Shown here: positions 25,311 through 34,218 of the stretch, piece by piece | How positions within the stretch are numbered: the first letter of the stretch is position 1 | How the letters are laid out: each line of letters starts with the position of its first letter | From: Pseudomonadota bacterium | GTDB taxonomy: Bacteria; Pseudomonadota; Alphaproteobacteria; Caulobacterales; Caulobacteraceae | NCBI GenBank assembly: GCA_963205005.1 | Contig: CAUJHW010000114.1 | Location: forward strand, 20,522 to 84,521 | Length of the DNA stretch: 64,000 nt | Reading direction: 5' to 3' | Made by a program: the position numbers and the translations under genes | Notes under the pieces: model-generated | Told to the model about the DNA's origin: nothing | The model's input: the letters and a program-made list of their open reading frames with translations, nothing else | The model's database searches: none

Positions 25311-27386
25311 TCAGGTCCGGGTCATCGACGCCGGGCCGTGCATGGCCGGGTCAGAGATGCCGTCGCGGCCGGTTTCAAGCCTGCCGGCATATCGGCGGAG
25401 CCAGCCGGGATGGGCCGGCAGGGTGACGGAGACGTCGTGCCAGCCCCGCACACCCTTCACCGGCCACATGACCGCCCTGGCCTCGCCGGGCGCGAGTCGC
25501 AGGCGCTGGACGCGCGAGCCATAGGCGTTGGCGGCAACCTCGGCGTCCAGAGGTGCGGCATCCTCGTTCCTCAACGACACAGCCAGCGCATCGCCGTCGC
25601 CAGCGACGGTCAGGCTGACCTGCGGACGGGCGCCGCCCCGGAAGTGGCGGTGGAAACCGGACGGCCCCAGCACCCACAGATCACAGGCCTCGCCGCTGAA
25701 CGGAATCGTGGCCCCCAGGTCGTCGAGCGCACCCACTGTGTACCGGCGCGGCGGGCCGCTCAGGTCTTTCAGATCGTAGACGTGGAAGACCGCGCCGGCG
25801 TCACCGCGGTTGGTGAAACGGACATGCGCGACTCCGGCATCCAGCGTGAGGTTCGCCTCCAGCACATAGGGCAGCGCCCGGGAGGGGCGCACGCCCGGCG
25901 CCTGCACGGGCGCAATGAGGGTTGCCGGCGTCGGGGGCCGTGTGGTCTTCAGCATCGCCCTGGCGCGGGCGGCGGTCTCGCGGGTCGCGGGCAAGGTGGG
26001 CGGCTTGCCGCGATTGGGCGCCCGGAAGTCGAAGCAGGTGGTCAGATCGCCACAGACGGCGCGGCGCCAGGGCGAGAGGTTGGGCTCCATCACCCCGAAC
26101 CGGGCCTCGAGGAAGCGGATCACCGAGGTGTGGTCGAACACCTGGGAGTTCACCCAGCCGCCCCGGCTCCACGGCGAGATGGCGTACATCGGCACCCGGG
26201 GGCCGAGGCCGTAGGGCCGGCCGACGTACATGGGCACGTCCATCGACTCCGACGGGTTGCGGACGTCGTGATGCTCGCCGGTCAGGTCGACCGTGGATCC
26301 GCCTAGAAGGGCGCCGGTGGCGTCGCGGGACGGCGGGGCTGGCGGCGGGACGTGATCAAAGAAGCCGTCGTTCTCGTCGAACATCAGCAGCAGCACCGTC
26401 TTCGCCCAGACCTTCGGGTTGGCGGTCAGGGCGTCCAGCACCTGGGCGGTGTAGTCCGCGCCCTGGGCCGGGCTGGAGGGGCCGGGGTGCTCGGAGGCGA
26501 TGGCCGGGGCGACGATGTGGCAGACCTGCGGCAGGGCGTCGGCCAGGACGTCGGCGCGCAGCCGGTCGAGGGTGTGCGTGGACAGCCCTTCCGCCGCCAG
26601 CGCCGGATCGGCGCCCTGCGCGCCCGCCTTCGAGGCGCGGTAGGCCGCGAAGCCTTCCAGCGGATTGTCGCCGAAGTTGTCGGCCATGTCCTGGTAGACC
26701 CGCCACGAAACGCCGGCCGCCTGCAGCCGTTCGGGATAGGTGGTCCAGGTGTAGGCGTCCTTCGGGCCGCCCTTCTCGGGCAGGCTGTCGTGCGAGTTGC
26801 TCAGCGATGGGCCGCCACCCTTGCCGAGTGGATCGTGGGTGCCGGTGAACAGGAACAGCCGGTTGGTGTTGGTGCCCACCTGCATCGAGCAGTGGTAGGC
26901 GTCACATATCGTGAACGCGTCGGCCAGGGCGTACTGGAACGGCAGGTCGGCGGGCGTGTAGTAGCCCATGGAGTGGGCCCGCTTGGCGGCCGGCCAACTG
27001 GCCATGCGGCCCTGGTCCCAGGCGGCCTGGGCGTCGGTCCAGTTGTGCGGCGTCCCCTCGACCCGCATGTGGGCGAAGGTCTGGGTGGTGTTCAGCGGGA
27101 AGGGCGCGATGCGGGCCGGCTCAGCGCGCGGGGCATTGGCCTGGCTCCAGACGGTGCGCCCCTCGGGCAGCGGGATCGGGTGCGGGTCGGCAAAGCCGCG
27201 GACCCCTTTCATCACGCCGAAATAGTGATCGAAGCTGCGGTTCTCCTGCATCAGGATCACCACGTGACCGACGTCTGCGATCGTGCCGGTGCGCACGCGC
27301 GCATTGATCGCCGCCGCCCGCGCGATGGCGGCGGGCAGGGCGCCGGCGGCGGTGGCGGCAATCAGGAGCTGGCGGCGGTCGAGCAT
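25311..27386 (-). CDS. Tat-exported phosphocholine-specific phospholipase C
   Basis: The 691-residue protein begins with a twin-arginine signal (DRRQLLIAATAAGALPAA). The catalytic phosphoesterase domain shows VVILMQENRSFDHYFGVMKG, YHCSMQVGTNTNRLF, LLLMFDENDGFFDHVPPPAP and YAISPWSRGGWVNSQVFDHT. Two DUF756-like C-terminal beta domains follow (about 480-690). This matches PlcH/PlcN-type enzymes that release phosphocholine from phospholipids. It lies five bases after a secreted amidohydrolase stop and is likely the last gene of a three-gene run that starts with an acyl-CoA synthetase. Confidence 0.93.
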   Translation of the reverse strand: MLDRRQLLIAATAAGALPAAIARAAAINARVRTGTIADVGHVVILMQENRSFDHYFGVMKGVRGFADPHPIPLPEGRTVWSQANAPRAEPARIAPFPLNTTQTFAHMRVEGTPHNWTDAQAAWDQGRMASWPAAKRAHSMGYYTPADLPFQYALADAFTICDAYHCSMQVGTNTNRLFLFTGTHDPLGKGGGPSLSNSHDSLPEKGGPKDAYTWTTYPERLQAAGVSWRVYQDMADNFGDNPLEGFAAYRASKAGAQGADPALAAEGLSTHTLDRLRADVLADALPQVCHIVAPAIASEHPGPSSPAQGADYTAQVLDALTANPKVWAKTVLLLMFDENDGFFDHVPPPAPPSRDATGALLGGSTVDLTGEHHDVRNPSESMDVPMYVGRPYGLGPRVPMYAISPWSRGGWVNSQVFDHTSVIRFLEARFGVMEPNLSPWRRAVCGDLTTCFDFRAPNRGKPPTLPATRETAARARAMLKTTRPPTPATLIAPVQAPGVRPSRALPYVLEANLTLDAGVAHVRFTNRGDAGAVFHVYDLKDLSGPPRRYTVGALDDLGATIPFSGEACDLWVLGPSGFHRHFRGGARPQVSLTVAGDGDALAVSLRNEDAAPLDAEVAANAYGSRVQRLRLAPGEARAVMWPVKGVRGWHDVSVTLPAHPGWLRRYAGRLETGRDGISDPAMHGPASMTRT

Positions 27387-27391
27387 GGTCC

Positions 27392-28681
27392 CTACGGCTT
27401 GTAGACCGTTCCGGTCTTCATCACGAAGCTGACGTTCTGCAGCACCGAGACGTCCTTCAGCGGGTCGCCCGCGACGGCGATCAGGTCGGCGGAATGGCCG
27501 GGCGTCAGGCTGCCCGCGATGGCCGAGATCTGCAGGTGGTCTGCTGCGTTCACCGTGGCGGCCTGGATCGTCTCCAGCGGCGTCATGCCGGCCTTCACCA
27601 TCAGGACGAACTCATAGGCGTTGTCGCCGTGGGCTGAGACGCCGGTGTCAGTCCCGAAGGCGATCTTGACGCCGCCCGCATGGGCCCGCCGGGTCATGTC
27701 GATCATCATCGGCCCGGCCTGCAGCGCCTTGGCCGACTGCGCCGGCGTGAAGAAGTTGTTCGGCCCCTGGACGATCTTCACGACATAGTCGCCCGCCATC
27801 AGGGTCGGGACCAGATAGCCGTTGTTCTTCTTAAGGAGCGCGACGCCCTCCGGGTCGAGGTAGGTGCCGTGCTCGATGGAATCGCCGCCGGCTTTCAGGA
27901 AGCTGACAATGCCGTCGCCGCCATGGGCATGAGCGGTGACCCGGCGGCCCATGCGATGGGCGCTCTCGACGATCGAGTTCAGCTCGTCCTGTGAGAACTG
28001 CTGGGCCAGTCCGGCGGCCGTATTGGACAGCACTCCGCCGGTGGCGGTGATCTTGATGACGTCGGCGCCCTGCTGGACCTGCTGACGCACCGCACGGCTG
28101 CAGTCGTCGGCGCCCGAGCAGACCGAGTTCGGCCGCAGGAGGTGCATGATGTCCTCCCGGAGGCCGTTCACGTCGCCGTGGCCGCCATGGACCGAGATCG
28201 CCGATCCGGCGGCGATGATCCGCGGGCCGGGCACGTCGCCCTGGGCGGTGGCCTTGCGGAGCGCGAACACCGCATCGTTGTCGCCACCGAGGTCCGCGAC
28301 GGTTGTGAAGCCGGCCATGAGCGTGCGCCGGGCATAGCGGGCGCCGACCATCGCCTGTTCAGCCGAGGACTGGGTCACCTCCTCCAGCCGCTGGTTGGGA
28401 TTGGACTGGCTGGTCAGGTGCACATGGCTGTCGATCAGCCCGGGCAGGACGAAACTGGACTTGAGGTCGATCACCTTGCCGCCCGGCTCGGAGACATAGC
28501 CGTCGGCAATGCGCACCACCTTGCCGCCCTGGATCACCAGGGTCTTCGCCGTCTCAACCTTCCCCGAGGCGGGGTCGATCATCACCCGCCCGGCCTGGAC
28601 GAAGGTGGTCGCCGGCGGCTGGGCTGCGGCGGGCGTGGAAAGAACGGCGGCGGCGAACGCGCCCAGGATCAGCTTGTGCAT
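27392..28681 (-). CDS. Secreted metal-dependent amidohydrolase (prolidase-like)
   Basis: From the ATG at 28681 the protein has 429 residues and a signal peptide (ILGAFAAAVLSTPAAAQ). The longer frame to 29338 merely reads across the upstream gene. Metal ligands are seen in LPGLIDSHVHL, VTAHAHGGDGIVSFLKAG with DSIEHGTYLD, and IAFGTDTGVSAHG. ATGGVLSNTAAGLAQQFS carries the position usually held by carboxylated Lys or its substitute. Related Xaa-Pro/Xaa-Arg dipeptidases of alphaproteobacteria cleave dipeptides. It sits between the CoA ligase and phospholipase C genes. Confidence 0.9.
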   Translation of the reverse strand: MHKLILGAFAAAVLSTPAAAQPPATTFVQAGRVMIDPASGKVETAKTLVIQGGKVVRIADGYVSEPGGKVIDLKSSFVLPGLIDSHVHLTSQSNPNQRLEEVTQSSAEQAMVGARYARRTLMAGFTTVADLGGDNDAVFALRKATAQGDVPGPRIIAAGSAISVHGGHGDVNGLREDIMHLLRPNSVCSGADDCSRAVRQQVQQGADVIKITATGGVLSNTAAGLAQQFSQDELNSIVESAHRMGRRVTAHAHGGDGIVSFLKAGGDSIEHGTYLDPEGVALLKKNNGYLVPTLMAGDYVVKIVQGPNNFFTPAQSAKALQAGPMMIDMTRRAHAGGVKIAFGTDTGVSAHGDNAYEFVLMVKAGMTPLETIQAATVNAADHLQISAIAGSLTPGHSADLIAVAGDPLKDVSVLQNVSFVMKTGTVYKP

Positions 28682-28752
28682 TTCGGATCGGCCCCAGAGT
28701 TTCTCGGGACCGATCCTAGGCCGTTCGCGGCGCGGCGAAAGGGAGCCCCGCC

Positions 28753-30336
28753 TTAGATCTGCCGAGTGCGGCCTTCCCAGTAGGGCGCGCGGACCTTGTT
28801 GCGCTGGATCTTGCCGGCTTCGGAACGCGGCAGGCTGGTGACGAAGTCCAGGCTGCGTGGCACTTTGAACGACGGCAGGCTGTCGCGGGCGAAGCTGAGG
28901 ATCTCGTTGGCCAGCAGGTCCGAGGGCTCGTAGCCGGGCTTCAGCAGGATCACCGCCTTCACCTGCTCGCCCCACTCGTCGTGCGGCACGCCGACGGTGG
29001 CGGAGTCGGCGACGGCGTCGTGTTTGATCAGCTCGTTGTCGACTTCCTGCGGATAGATGTTCACGCCGCCGGAAATGATCGTCTCGGCGCTGCGGCCGGT
29101 CAGGAACAGGTACCCGTCGTCGTCGAAGTACCCCATGTCGCCCATGGTGAAGAAGTCGCCGACGCGGCTGGCCTGGGTCTTCTTCTCGTCCTTGTAGTAG
29201 GTGAAGCCGCCGCCGGGCGGCAGCTGGTGATAGATCGTCCCCGAGACGTTCGGCGGACACTCGTTGCCCTGCTCGTCGAGGATCTTGGAGCCCAACAGTT
29301 CCGGCCGCTTGCCGACCGAGCCAGGCTTCCGGAGCCACTCTTCCGAGGTGATCGTGAAGCCCGCGCCGCCTTCCGAGCCGGCGTAGTATTCACTGAGCAC
29401 CGGGCCGAACCATTCGATCATCGCGAACTTGACCTCCGGCGGGCAGGGCGCCGCGCCGTGGACGATGTACTTGACGCTGCTCACGTCGTACTTGGCCTTC
29501 ACCTGCGCAGGCAGGGCCAGCAGGCGCTGGAACATGATCGGCACCAGATGCATGTGGGTCACCCGCCGCTCGGCGATGGTGGCCAGCACGTGCTCGGAAT
29601 CCCACTTGTCCATGAACACCAGCGGGCAGCCCGCGCCCATCGCGGCGCGCACGTCGAAGGCCAGCGGCGCGGCGTGATAGGCCGGGCCGGCGCACATCTG
29701 CACCGAGGTGTCGTCATAGCCGCGCAGGGCGTACATGGCCTGTGGCGTGACCACCGGGGCAGCGCGGAACACGCCCTTCGGCCGGCCGGTCGTGCCCGAG
29801 GTGTAGAGCATCTGGTTGCCCAGCACCGGGTCGTCGATGTCGGATCCGTCCAGGCCCGACAGCGCGGCCTGATAGGTCGTGAACCCCTCCAGCGCCGGCC
29901 CCACCGAGGCCTTGACCACCAGGTCGGGCGCCAGCGCGGCGGCGGCTCCGGCGGTGGCGATCTTGCCTTCGGCGAACAGCGCCTTGGCCTCGCAGTCGTT
30001 GAGAATGTAGGCGATCTCGTCGGTGTTCAGGTGCCAGTTGACCGGGGTGACCCGGAACCCGCCGCGCAGGGTGGCGGCCAGCACCTCGATGAACTCCGCC
30101 CGGTTGGACATCAGCAGCGCGACGGCGTCGCCGGGCTTCAGGCCGGCCTGGCGCAGCAGGCGGACAATGCGGTTGGCGTTGGCGTTGAGCTCGCCGAACG
30201 TCCGGGCGCCGCCGTCGGGATTGTAGACCGCCACCTTGTCGGGATGGGCGCTGGCCCACACCGCGGTGGTCATCCCCACCATGCCCGCGGCCTCCAGTCG
30301 GGCCGACAGATCCTCACGCGACAACACCGAAACCAT
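28753..30336 (-). CDS. Acyl-CoA synthetase (AMP-forming)
   Basis: The ATG at 30336 gives 527 residues. The adenylate-forming signature MLYTSGTTGRPKGVFRAAP (P-loop-like A3) is followed by YYAGSEGGAGFTITSEEW (A5), MGDMGYFDDDGYLFLTGR (A7-A8 hinge) and PRSEAGKIQRNKVR with the catalytic C-terminal Lys. It should activate a carboxylic acid, probably a medium or long acyl or aromatic acid, to the CoA thioester. No carrier-protein domain is present. It heads the run towards the amidohydrolase and phospholipase C genes with a 71-base gap. Confidence 0.92.
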   Translation of the reverse strand: MVSVLSREDLSARLEAAGMVGMTTAVWASAHPDKVAVYNPDGGARTFGELNANANRIVRLLRQAGLKPGDAVALLMSNRAEFIEVLAATLRGGFRVTPVNWHLNTDEIAYILNDCEAKALFAEGKIATAGAAAALAPDLVVKASVGPALEGFTTYQAALSGLDGSDIDDPVLGNQMLYTSGTTGRPKGVFRAAPVVTPQAMYALRGYDDTSVQMCAGPAYHAAPLAFDVRAAMGAGCPLVFMDKWDSEHVLATIAERRVTHMHLVPIMFQRLLALPAQVKAKYDVSSVKYIVHGAAPCPPEVKFAMIEWFGPVLSEYYAGSEGGAGFTITSEEWLRKPGSVGKRPELLGSKILDEQGNECPPNVSGTIYHQLPPGGGFTYYKDEKKTQASRVGDFFTMGDMGYFDDDGYLFLTGRSAETIISGGVNIYPQEVDNELIKHDAVADSATVGVPHDEWGEQVKAVILLKPGYEPSDLLANEILSFARDSLPSFKVPRSLDFVTSLPRSEAGKIQRNKVRAPYWEGRTRQI

Positions 30337-30436
30337 CACTCTTCCTCCGCGCGCCGCTTCAGCGACGTCATTCCCGATCTTCGAAAACACAATGGCATGG
30401 CGGAAGCCGGGCGGACAATTCCCCCGGTCCACTCAT

Positions 30437-30448
30437 TTCGTCGACGAA
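30437..30448. promoter_or_regulatory. 12-base palindrome upstream of the acyl-CoA synthetase
   Basis: TTCGTCGACGAA is perfectly self-complementary and lies about 100 bases upstream of the CoA synthetase start, in the 125-base gap 30337-30461. It is a possible operator; no partner gene supports it. Confidence 0.25.
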
Positions 30449-30461
30449 GCGGGATTTCCGG

Positions 30462-30863
30462 TCAGGCCTTGATCCGGCGCAGGACCCAGCCGCCCACGGT
30501 GGCGCCCAGGGCGGTGATCAGGGTTCCCCAGGTGATGTCGATCACCGTGATCCGCGTCGCCCAGACGATCAGGGTGGCCTGATTGGTGAGGTCGTAGGTG
30601 GCGTAGCACATGGCGCCCAGCGCACCGCCCATCAGGGTCGTCTTCAAGAGCGGCTCATTGCGGTAGGGCCAGACCACCAGGACCAGGACGCCCAGGATAT
30701 AGGCCAGGTAGAATACCACCGCCGGCCCCAGGCGCGCAGTCGGCAGCACCACGCTGTCCAGGGTCGGGCGATAGACCTTGGTGCTGAGCTGGGTGAGCCA
30801 GACGTAGTCCACCGCCGCGAACGAGATGGCGGTGGCGAGGTAGGTCGCGATCAGTCGCAGCAT
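30462..30863 (-). CDS. DUF2177 family membrane protein
   Basis: The 133-residue protein has four predicted hydrophobic helices. The pattern YLATAISFAAVDYVWLTQLS, VVFYLAYILGVLVLVVWP, GALGAMCYATYDLTNQATL and DITWGTLITALGATVGGWVL is that of DUF2177. These proteins recur in clusters with Cfa-like methyltransferases, DUF1295 and DUF1365 proteins. The activity is unknown; an integral membrane role in lipid modification is inferred from company only. It is 17 bases downstream of the methyltransferase gene. Confidence 0.85.
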   Translation of the reverse strand: MLRLIATYLATAISFAAVDYVWLTQLSTKVYRPTLDSVVLPTARLGPAVVFYLAYILGVLVLVVWPYRNEPLLKTTLMGGALGAMCYATYDLTNQATLIVWATRITVIDITWGTLITALGATVGGWVLRRIKA

Positions 30864-30880
30864 GGTCAGTCCCCCCGGGT

Positions 30881-31906
30881 TCAGGCCGGCCGCAGCCGGT
30901 AGTGGCTAACGCCCCATTCCGTGCCGCCACGGTGGCCGAACAGCCCGGCGGTGGCCAGAAAGAACAGTCGCCAGCGACGGTGCCACAGAAGGGCGTCCTT
31001 GCCGTAGACCTCCTGCAGCACCGGCCGGATCTTCGCGACGTTGCGGTCATAGAGGGCCAGCCAGTCGAGGGCGGTCTTCTCGTAGTGCGTCCCGCTCCAG
31101 CGCCAGTCCTGCTCCAGGACGAACAGGTCGGGGAACTGGGCGATCAGCCCGTGGCTGGGCATCACCCCGCCCGAGAAGAAGTACTTGCCGATCCAGTCGG
31201 CTTCGTCGTCGAGGTCGAAGCGGTAGGGCGCTGACCGGTGCGTGAAGACGTGGATGAAAAGGCGGCCATCGGGCTTCAGCCAGGTCTTCACCCGGCCAAG
31301 CAGGGCCCGCCAGTTGGCCATGTGCTCGAACATCTCCACCGAGACCACGCGGTCGAACTCGCCGGGCGCCTCGAAGTCGTTCATGTCGCAGGTGATGATC
31401 TCGAGGTTGGACAGGCCGCGCTCCGCCGCCCGGGCCATGATGAACTCGCGTTGGCTGGCGGAATTCGAGACGCCGGTGATCCGGGCGTTGGGATAGGTCT
31501 TCGCCATCCACAGCGACAGAGAACCCCAGCCGCAACCGAGCTCCAGGATCCGCTGGCCGTCCTGCAGGTCGGCGTGCTCGGCGGTTTCCTTCAGCCCGTG
31601 CTCCTCGGCCTGGGCCAGGGTGTCGCCGGGGTTGAGGTAGAGGGCGCTGGAGTACTTCAGCTGCGGGCCCAGGCAGTTCAGGAAGAATTCCGCCGGCACC
31701 TCGTAGTGCTGGGCGTTGGCCGCGTCTGTGTGCTCGGCGATCGGCCGCTCGGCCATCTCGCGGGCGAAGGCCGCCTCGGTCCCGGGCCCGGCGGCCACCA
31801 GACCCCGCCGCGCATTGGCGACCAGCAGGGTGATGGCGGTCCTGCGGACCGCGTCAGGCAGGGGCGCGCCTTCGAAGGTGTCGATGATGGTGGAGATCAG
31901 ACTCAT
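30881..31906 (-). CDS. Cfa-like SAM-dependent fatty-acyl methyltransferase
   Basis: The 341-residue protein belongs to the cyclopropane-fatty-acyl-phospholipid synthase family. It shows QHYEVPAEFFLNCLGPQLKY with SSALY, then the SAM site ILELGCGWGSLSLWMAKTYP at 120-139, GVSNSASQREFI and VSVEMFEHM. It ends GVSHYRLRPA. It is shorter at the N-terminus than E. coli Cfa. Such proteins methylate double bonds in membrane phospholipid acyl chains, giving cyclopropane or methyl-branched products; the exact product is unclear. It sits between DUF1295 and DUF2177 genes. Confidence 0.9.
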   Translation of the reverse strand: MSLISTIIDTFEGAPLPDAVRRTAITLLVANARRGLVAAGPGTEAAFAREMAERPIAEHTDAANAQHYEVPAEFFLNCLGPQLKYSSALYLNPGDTLAQAEEHGLKETAEHADLQDGQRILELGCGWGSLSLWMAKTYPNARITGVSNSASQREFIMARAAERGLSNLEIITCDMNDFEAPGEFDRVVSVEMFEHMANWRALLGRVKTWLKPDGRLFIHVFTHRSAPYRFDLDDEADWIGKYFFSGGVMPSHGLIAQFPDLFVLEQDWRWSGTHYEKTALDWLALYDRNVAKIRPVLQEVYGKDALLWHRRWRLFFLATAGLFGHRGGTEWGVSHYRLRPA

Positions 31907-31942
31907 GCGGCAGGGACTCGCGGGCTGGGAATGGTGGAGTGG

Positions 31943-32737
31943 CTAGCGCGTGCGGGGCGGCAGGGGGAAGAAGACGCTGACGCGGGCCTGGTAGGCGCGG
32001 AACAGGTCGCCGCGGGACTTGAGCATGGTCTCCTCGAGCGGCGGGACGCCGGAGACATAGCGGAGCAGGCCGAACATGACAGCCGGCGCCGTCAGGCTCA
32101 GCCAGGTGATCGGCCGGGACGGGTCCAGAGCCATCGCCGGATAGGCCATCCAGCCCAGCCATTGGAAGAAATAGTTCGGGTGCCGCGACCAGGCCCACAG
32201 GCCGCGATCCATCACCTGGCCGCGATTCGCCGCATCGGCGCGGAAGCGCTTCATCTGGGCGTCAGCGAGGGTCTCGCCGGCCAACGCCAGGACGAAGATC
32301 GCCACACCCAGGGCATCTCGCAGGTCGAGTTCCGCCTCTGGCCGTCGGGCCGCCAGCACGACCGAGAGCGCCAGCAGCGCGCTGGCCGGGGCCTGGGGCA
32401 GGGTGACCCAGAGCATGTTGATCGGATAGCGATCACCGAACTGGTCGCGGAAGCCGGCGTAGCGGGAGTCCTCCGGATGACCGGCCACCCGCGGCGTGAG
32501 GTAGAGGCCCAGCCGCACGCCCCACGCGGCCATGAAGGCGGCCACCAGCCACTGGCGCGGTTCCGGCGATGCGCCCGTCAGCGGGCAGAGCGCCGCGGCC
32601 GCCAGCGTCGCCCCGGTCCCCCAGGTCCAGAAGACATCGGTCCAGCCGCCGTTCCCGCGCGCCAGCCCGAACGCCCAGGCCACGACCATCACCACGGTCA
32701 TGGCTCCCAGAACGCCCAGCGCGATCAACCAAAGCAT
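31943..32737 (-). CDS. DUF1295 (steroid 5-alpha-reductase-like) membrane protein
   Basis: The ATG at 32737 follows a good AGGAGAG ribosome site and gives 264 residues with six or seven membrane segments. The C-terminal motif WSRHPNYFFQWLGWMAYPAM is the NADPH/SAM-binding signature shared by steroid reductases and isoprenylcysteine methyltransferases (RHPNY...E/QW). PPLEETMLKSRGDLFRAYQA is also typical of DUF1295. It probably reduces or modifies a lipid double bond in the membrane. It is the first gene of the minus-strand half of the divergent lipid cluster. Confidence 0.88.
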   Translation of the reverse strand: MLWLIALGVLGAMTVVMVVAWAFGLARGNGGWTDVFWTWGTGATLAAAALCPLTGASPEPRQWLVAAFMAAWGVRLGLYLTPRVAGHPEDSRYAGFRDQFGDRYPINMLWVTLPQAPASALLALSVVLAARRPEAELDLRDALGVAIFVLALAGETLADAQMKRFRADAANRGQVMDRGLWAWSRHPNYFFQWLGWMAYPAMALDPSRPITWLSLTAPAVMFGLLRYVSGVPPLEETMLKSRGDLFRAYQARVSVFFPLPPRTR

Positions 32738-32793
32738 CCAGCTCTCCTGTCCGGCGATACGACCATGATCCGCGCCCAGACGCATCCAGTGCT

Positions 32794-32819
32794 GTGACGA
32801 ACCCGTAGGCTTTGCTAAT
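32794..32819 (+). promoter_or_regulatory. Possible housekeeping promoter of the FAD oxidoreductase operon
   Basis: GTGACG (32794-32799), 14 bases and GCTAAT (32814-32819) resemble the Caulobacter sigma-73 pattern TTGAC-N10-14-GCTANA. It lies in the divergent gap and overlaps the in-frame ATG at 32818, which favours the downstream TTG start at 32875. It is a visual match only. Confidence 0.35.
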
Positions 32820-32874
32820 GCAGTCGCGACGGGGGCGTCGCGCGGCTGAGCAGTGCTGGCAAGGGTTGGATCGC

Positions 32875-34218
32875 TTGGAAACGAGTTCGGAGCAGCGGCT
32901 GAGCATAGCCGTGGTCGGAAGTGGTGTCGCGGGACTGTCGGCGGCCTGGCTGCTCTCTGGAAAACACGATGTGACGCTGTTCGAGGCCGACCCCCGGCTG
33001 GGTGGCCATGCCCACACCGGTGAGGCGGCTGGCCACGACGGCCCCGTGCCCGTGGACACGGGCTTCATCGTCTACAACGAGGGCAACTACCCCAACTTCA
33101 CCGCCCTGCTGGAGCATCTGGGCGTGCCCAGTCTCTATGCCGACATGTCGCTCAGCGTCTCGCTGGACGATGGCGCGTTCGAGTATTCCAGCTTCGGCCT
33201 GGGCGGCGTCTTCGCCCAGAAGCGCAACCTGCTGTCGCCCCGGTTCTGGGGCCTGTTGCTGGACATCTGGCGCTTCTTCCGCACTGCGCCGCGAGATCTG
33301 CCGGAGCTGGAGCGCAAGGCGACCTCGCTGGGCGACTACCTCAAGGCCAACGGCTATGGCGACGCCTTCCGTGACGATCACCTGCTGCCGCAGGCCGCGG
33401 CCATCTGGTCGACGCCTCTGGACCAGATCGGCGCCTATCCGGCGGCCTCGCTTATCCGGTTCTTCCTCAACCACGGCATGATGAGCATCGTTGGCCGGGG
33501 CCTCTGGCGCACGGTCGAGGGCGGCTCGAAGGCCTATGTGACGAAGCTGAGCGAGGCCTACCGCGGCGCCGTGCGCAAGGGGGTCCGGGTGGCCGGCGTG
33601 CGGCGCGACGCCAACGGCGCGGAGCTGCGTCTGGCGGGCGGCGCGCGGGAACGCTTTGATCAGGTGGTGATCGCCACCCACGGCGACACCGCCCTGCAGC
33701 TGCTGGAGGATCCGAGCGCCGAGGAGACCCGGCTGCTGTCGGCCTTCCGCTACAGCCGCAACATGATCGCGCTCCATACCGATCCGGTGCTGATGCCGAA
33801 ACGCAGGCGCGCCTGGACCAGCTGGAACCACATCGGCCGCCGCGACGCCCCCGGCGAGGGTGCAGTGACCTACTGGATGACCCGCCTCCAGAGCCTAAGG
33901 AATGCGCCGGATATCTTCGTCACGCTCAATCCGAACAAGGAGATTGCGGCGGACAAACTGATCAAGACCGAGGTCTACGATCACCCGCTGTTCGACGCGG
34001 GCGCCATCGCCGCCCAGCAGGAGATCTGGGACATCCAGGGTGCGCGGCGGACCTGGTTCTGCGGCTCGTACCTGGGCCACGGCTTCCATGAGGACGCGCT
34101 GCAGTCCGGCCTGGCGGTCGCCGAGCAGCTCGGCGGCGTTCGCCGCCCCTGGACGGTCGCCGACGAGAGCGGACGCATCCATGTCCGGCCGCCGCAGGCG
34201 ACCGTGGCGGCGGCGTGA
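32875..34218 (+). CDS. FAD-dependent oxidoreductase (amine oxidase fold) of the lipid cluster
   Basis: The dinucleotide motif IAVVGSGVAGLSAAWLL begins a few residues in, followed by LFEADPRLGGHAHT and TGFIVYNEGNYPNFTALLEH. The end has RTWFCGSYLGHGFHEDALQS and SGLAVAEQL. I chose the TTG at 32875 (447 residues) because AAGGG lies nine bases before it; an ATG at 32818 is an alternative. Related flavoproteins next to Cfa-like enzymes are lipid desaturases or oxidoreductases. The stop overlaps the DUF1365 ATG by four bases, so the two are coupled. Confidence 0.88.
   Translation: METSSEQRLSIAVVGSGVAGLSAAWLLSGKHDVTLFEADPRLGGHAHTGEAAGHDGPVPVDTGFIVYNEGNYPNFTALLEHLGVPSLYADMSLSVSLDDGAFEYSSFGLGGVFAQKRNLLSPRFWGLLLDIWRFFRTAPRDLPELERKATSLGDYLKANGYGDAFRDDHLLPQAAAIWSTPLDQIGAYPAASLIRFFLNHGMMSIVGRGLWRTVEGGSKAYVTKLSEAYRGAVRKGVRVAGVRRDANGAELRLAGGARERFDQVVIATHGDTALQLLEDPSAEETRLLSAFRYSRNMIALHTDPVLMPKRRRAWTSWNHIGRRDAPGEGAVTYWMTRLQSLRNAPDIFVTLNPNKEIAADKLIKTEVYDHPLFDAGAIAAQQEIWDIQGARRTWFCGSYLGHGFHEDALQSGLAVAEQLGGVRRPWTVADESGRIHVRPPQATVAAA

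Noticed and set aside
28682..29338. N-terminal extension of the secreted amidohydrolase
   Set aside because: These codons overlap the acyl-CoA synthetase 3' end in another frame, and the signal peptide begins only at 28681.
32764..32773. TGATCC as the -35 of an RpoE/ChrR-type promoter for the lipid cluster
   Set aside because: The hexamer is present at 32766-32771 but no matching -10 follows at 16-18 bases, so the singlet-oxygen promoter type is not supported.
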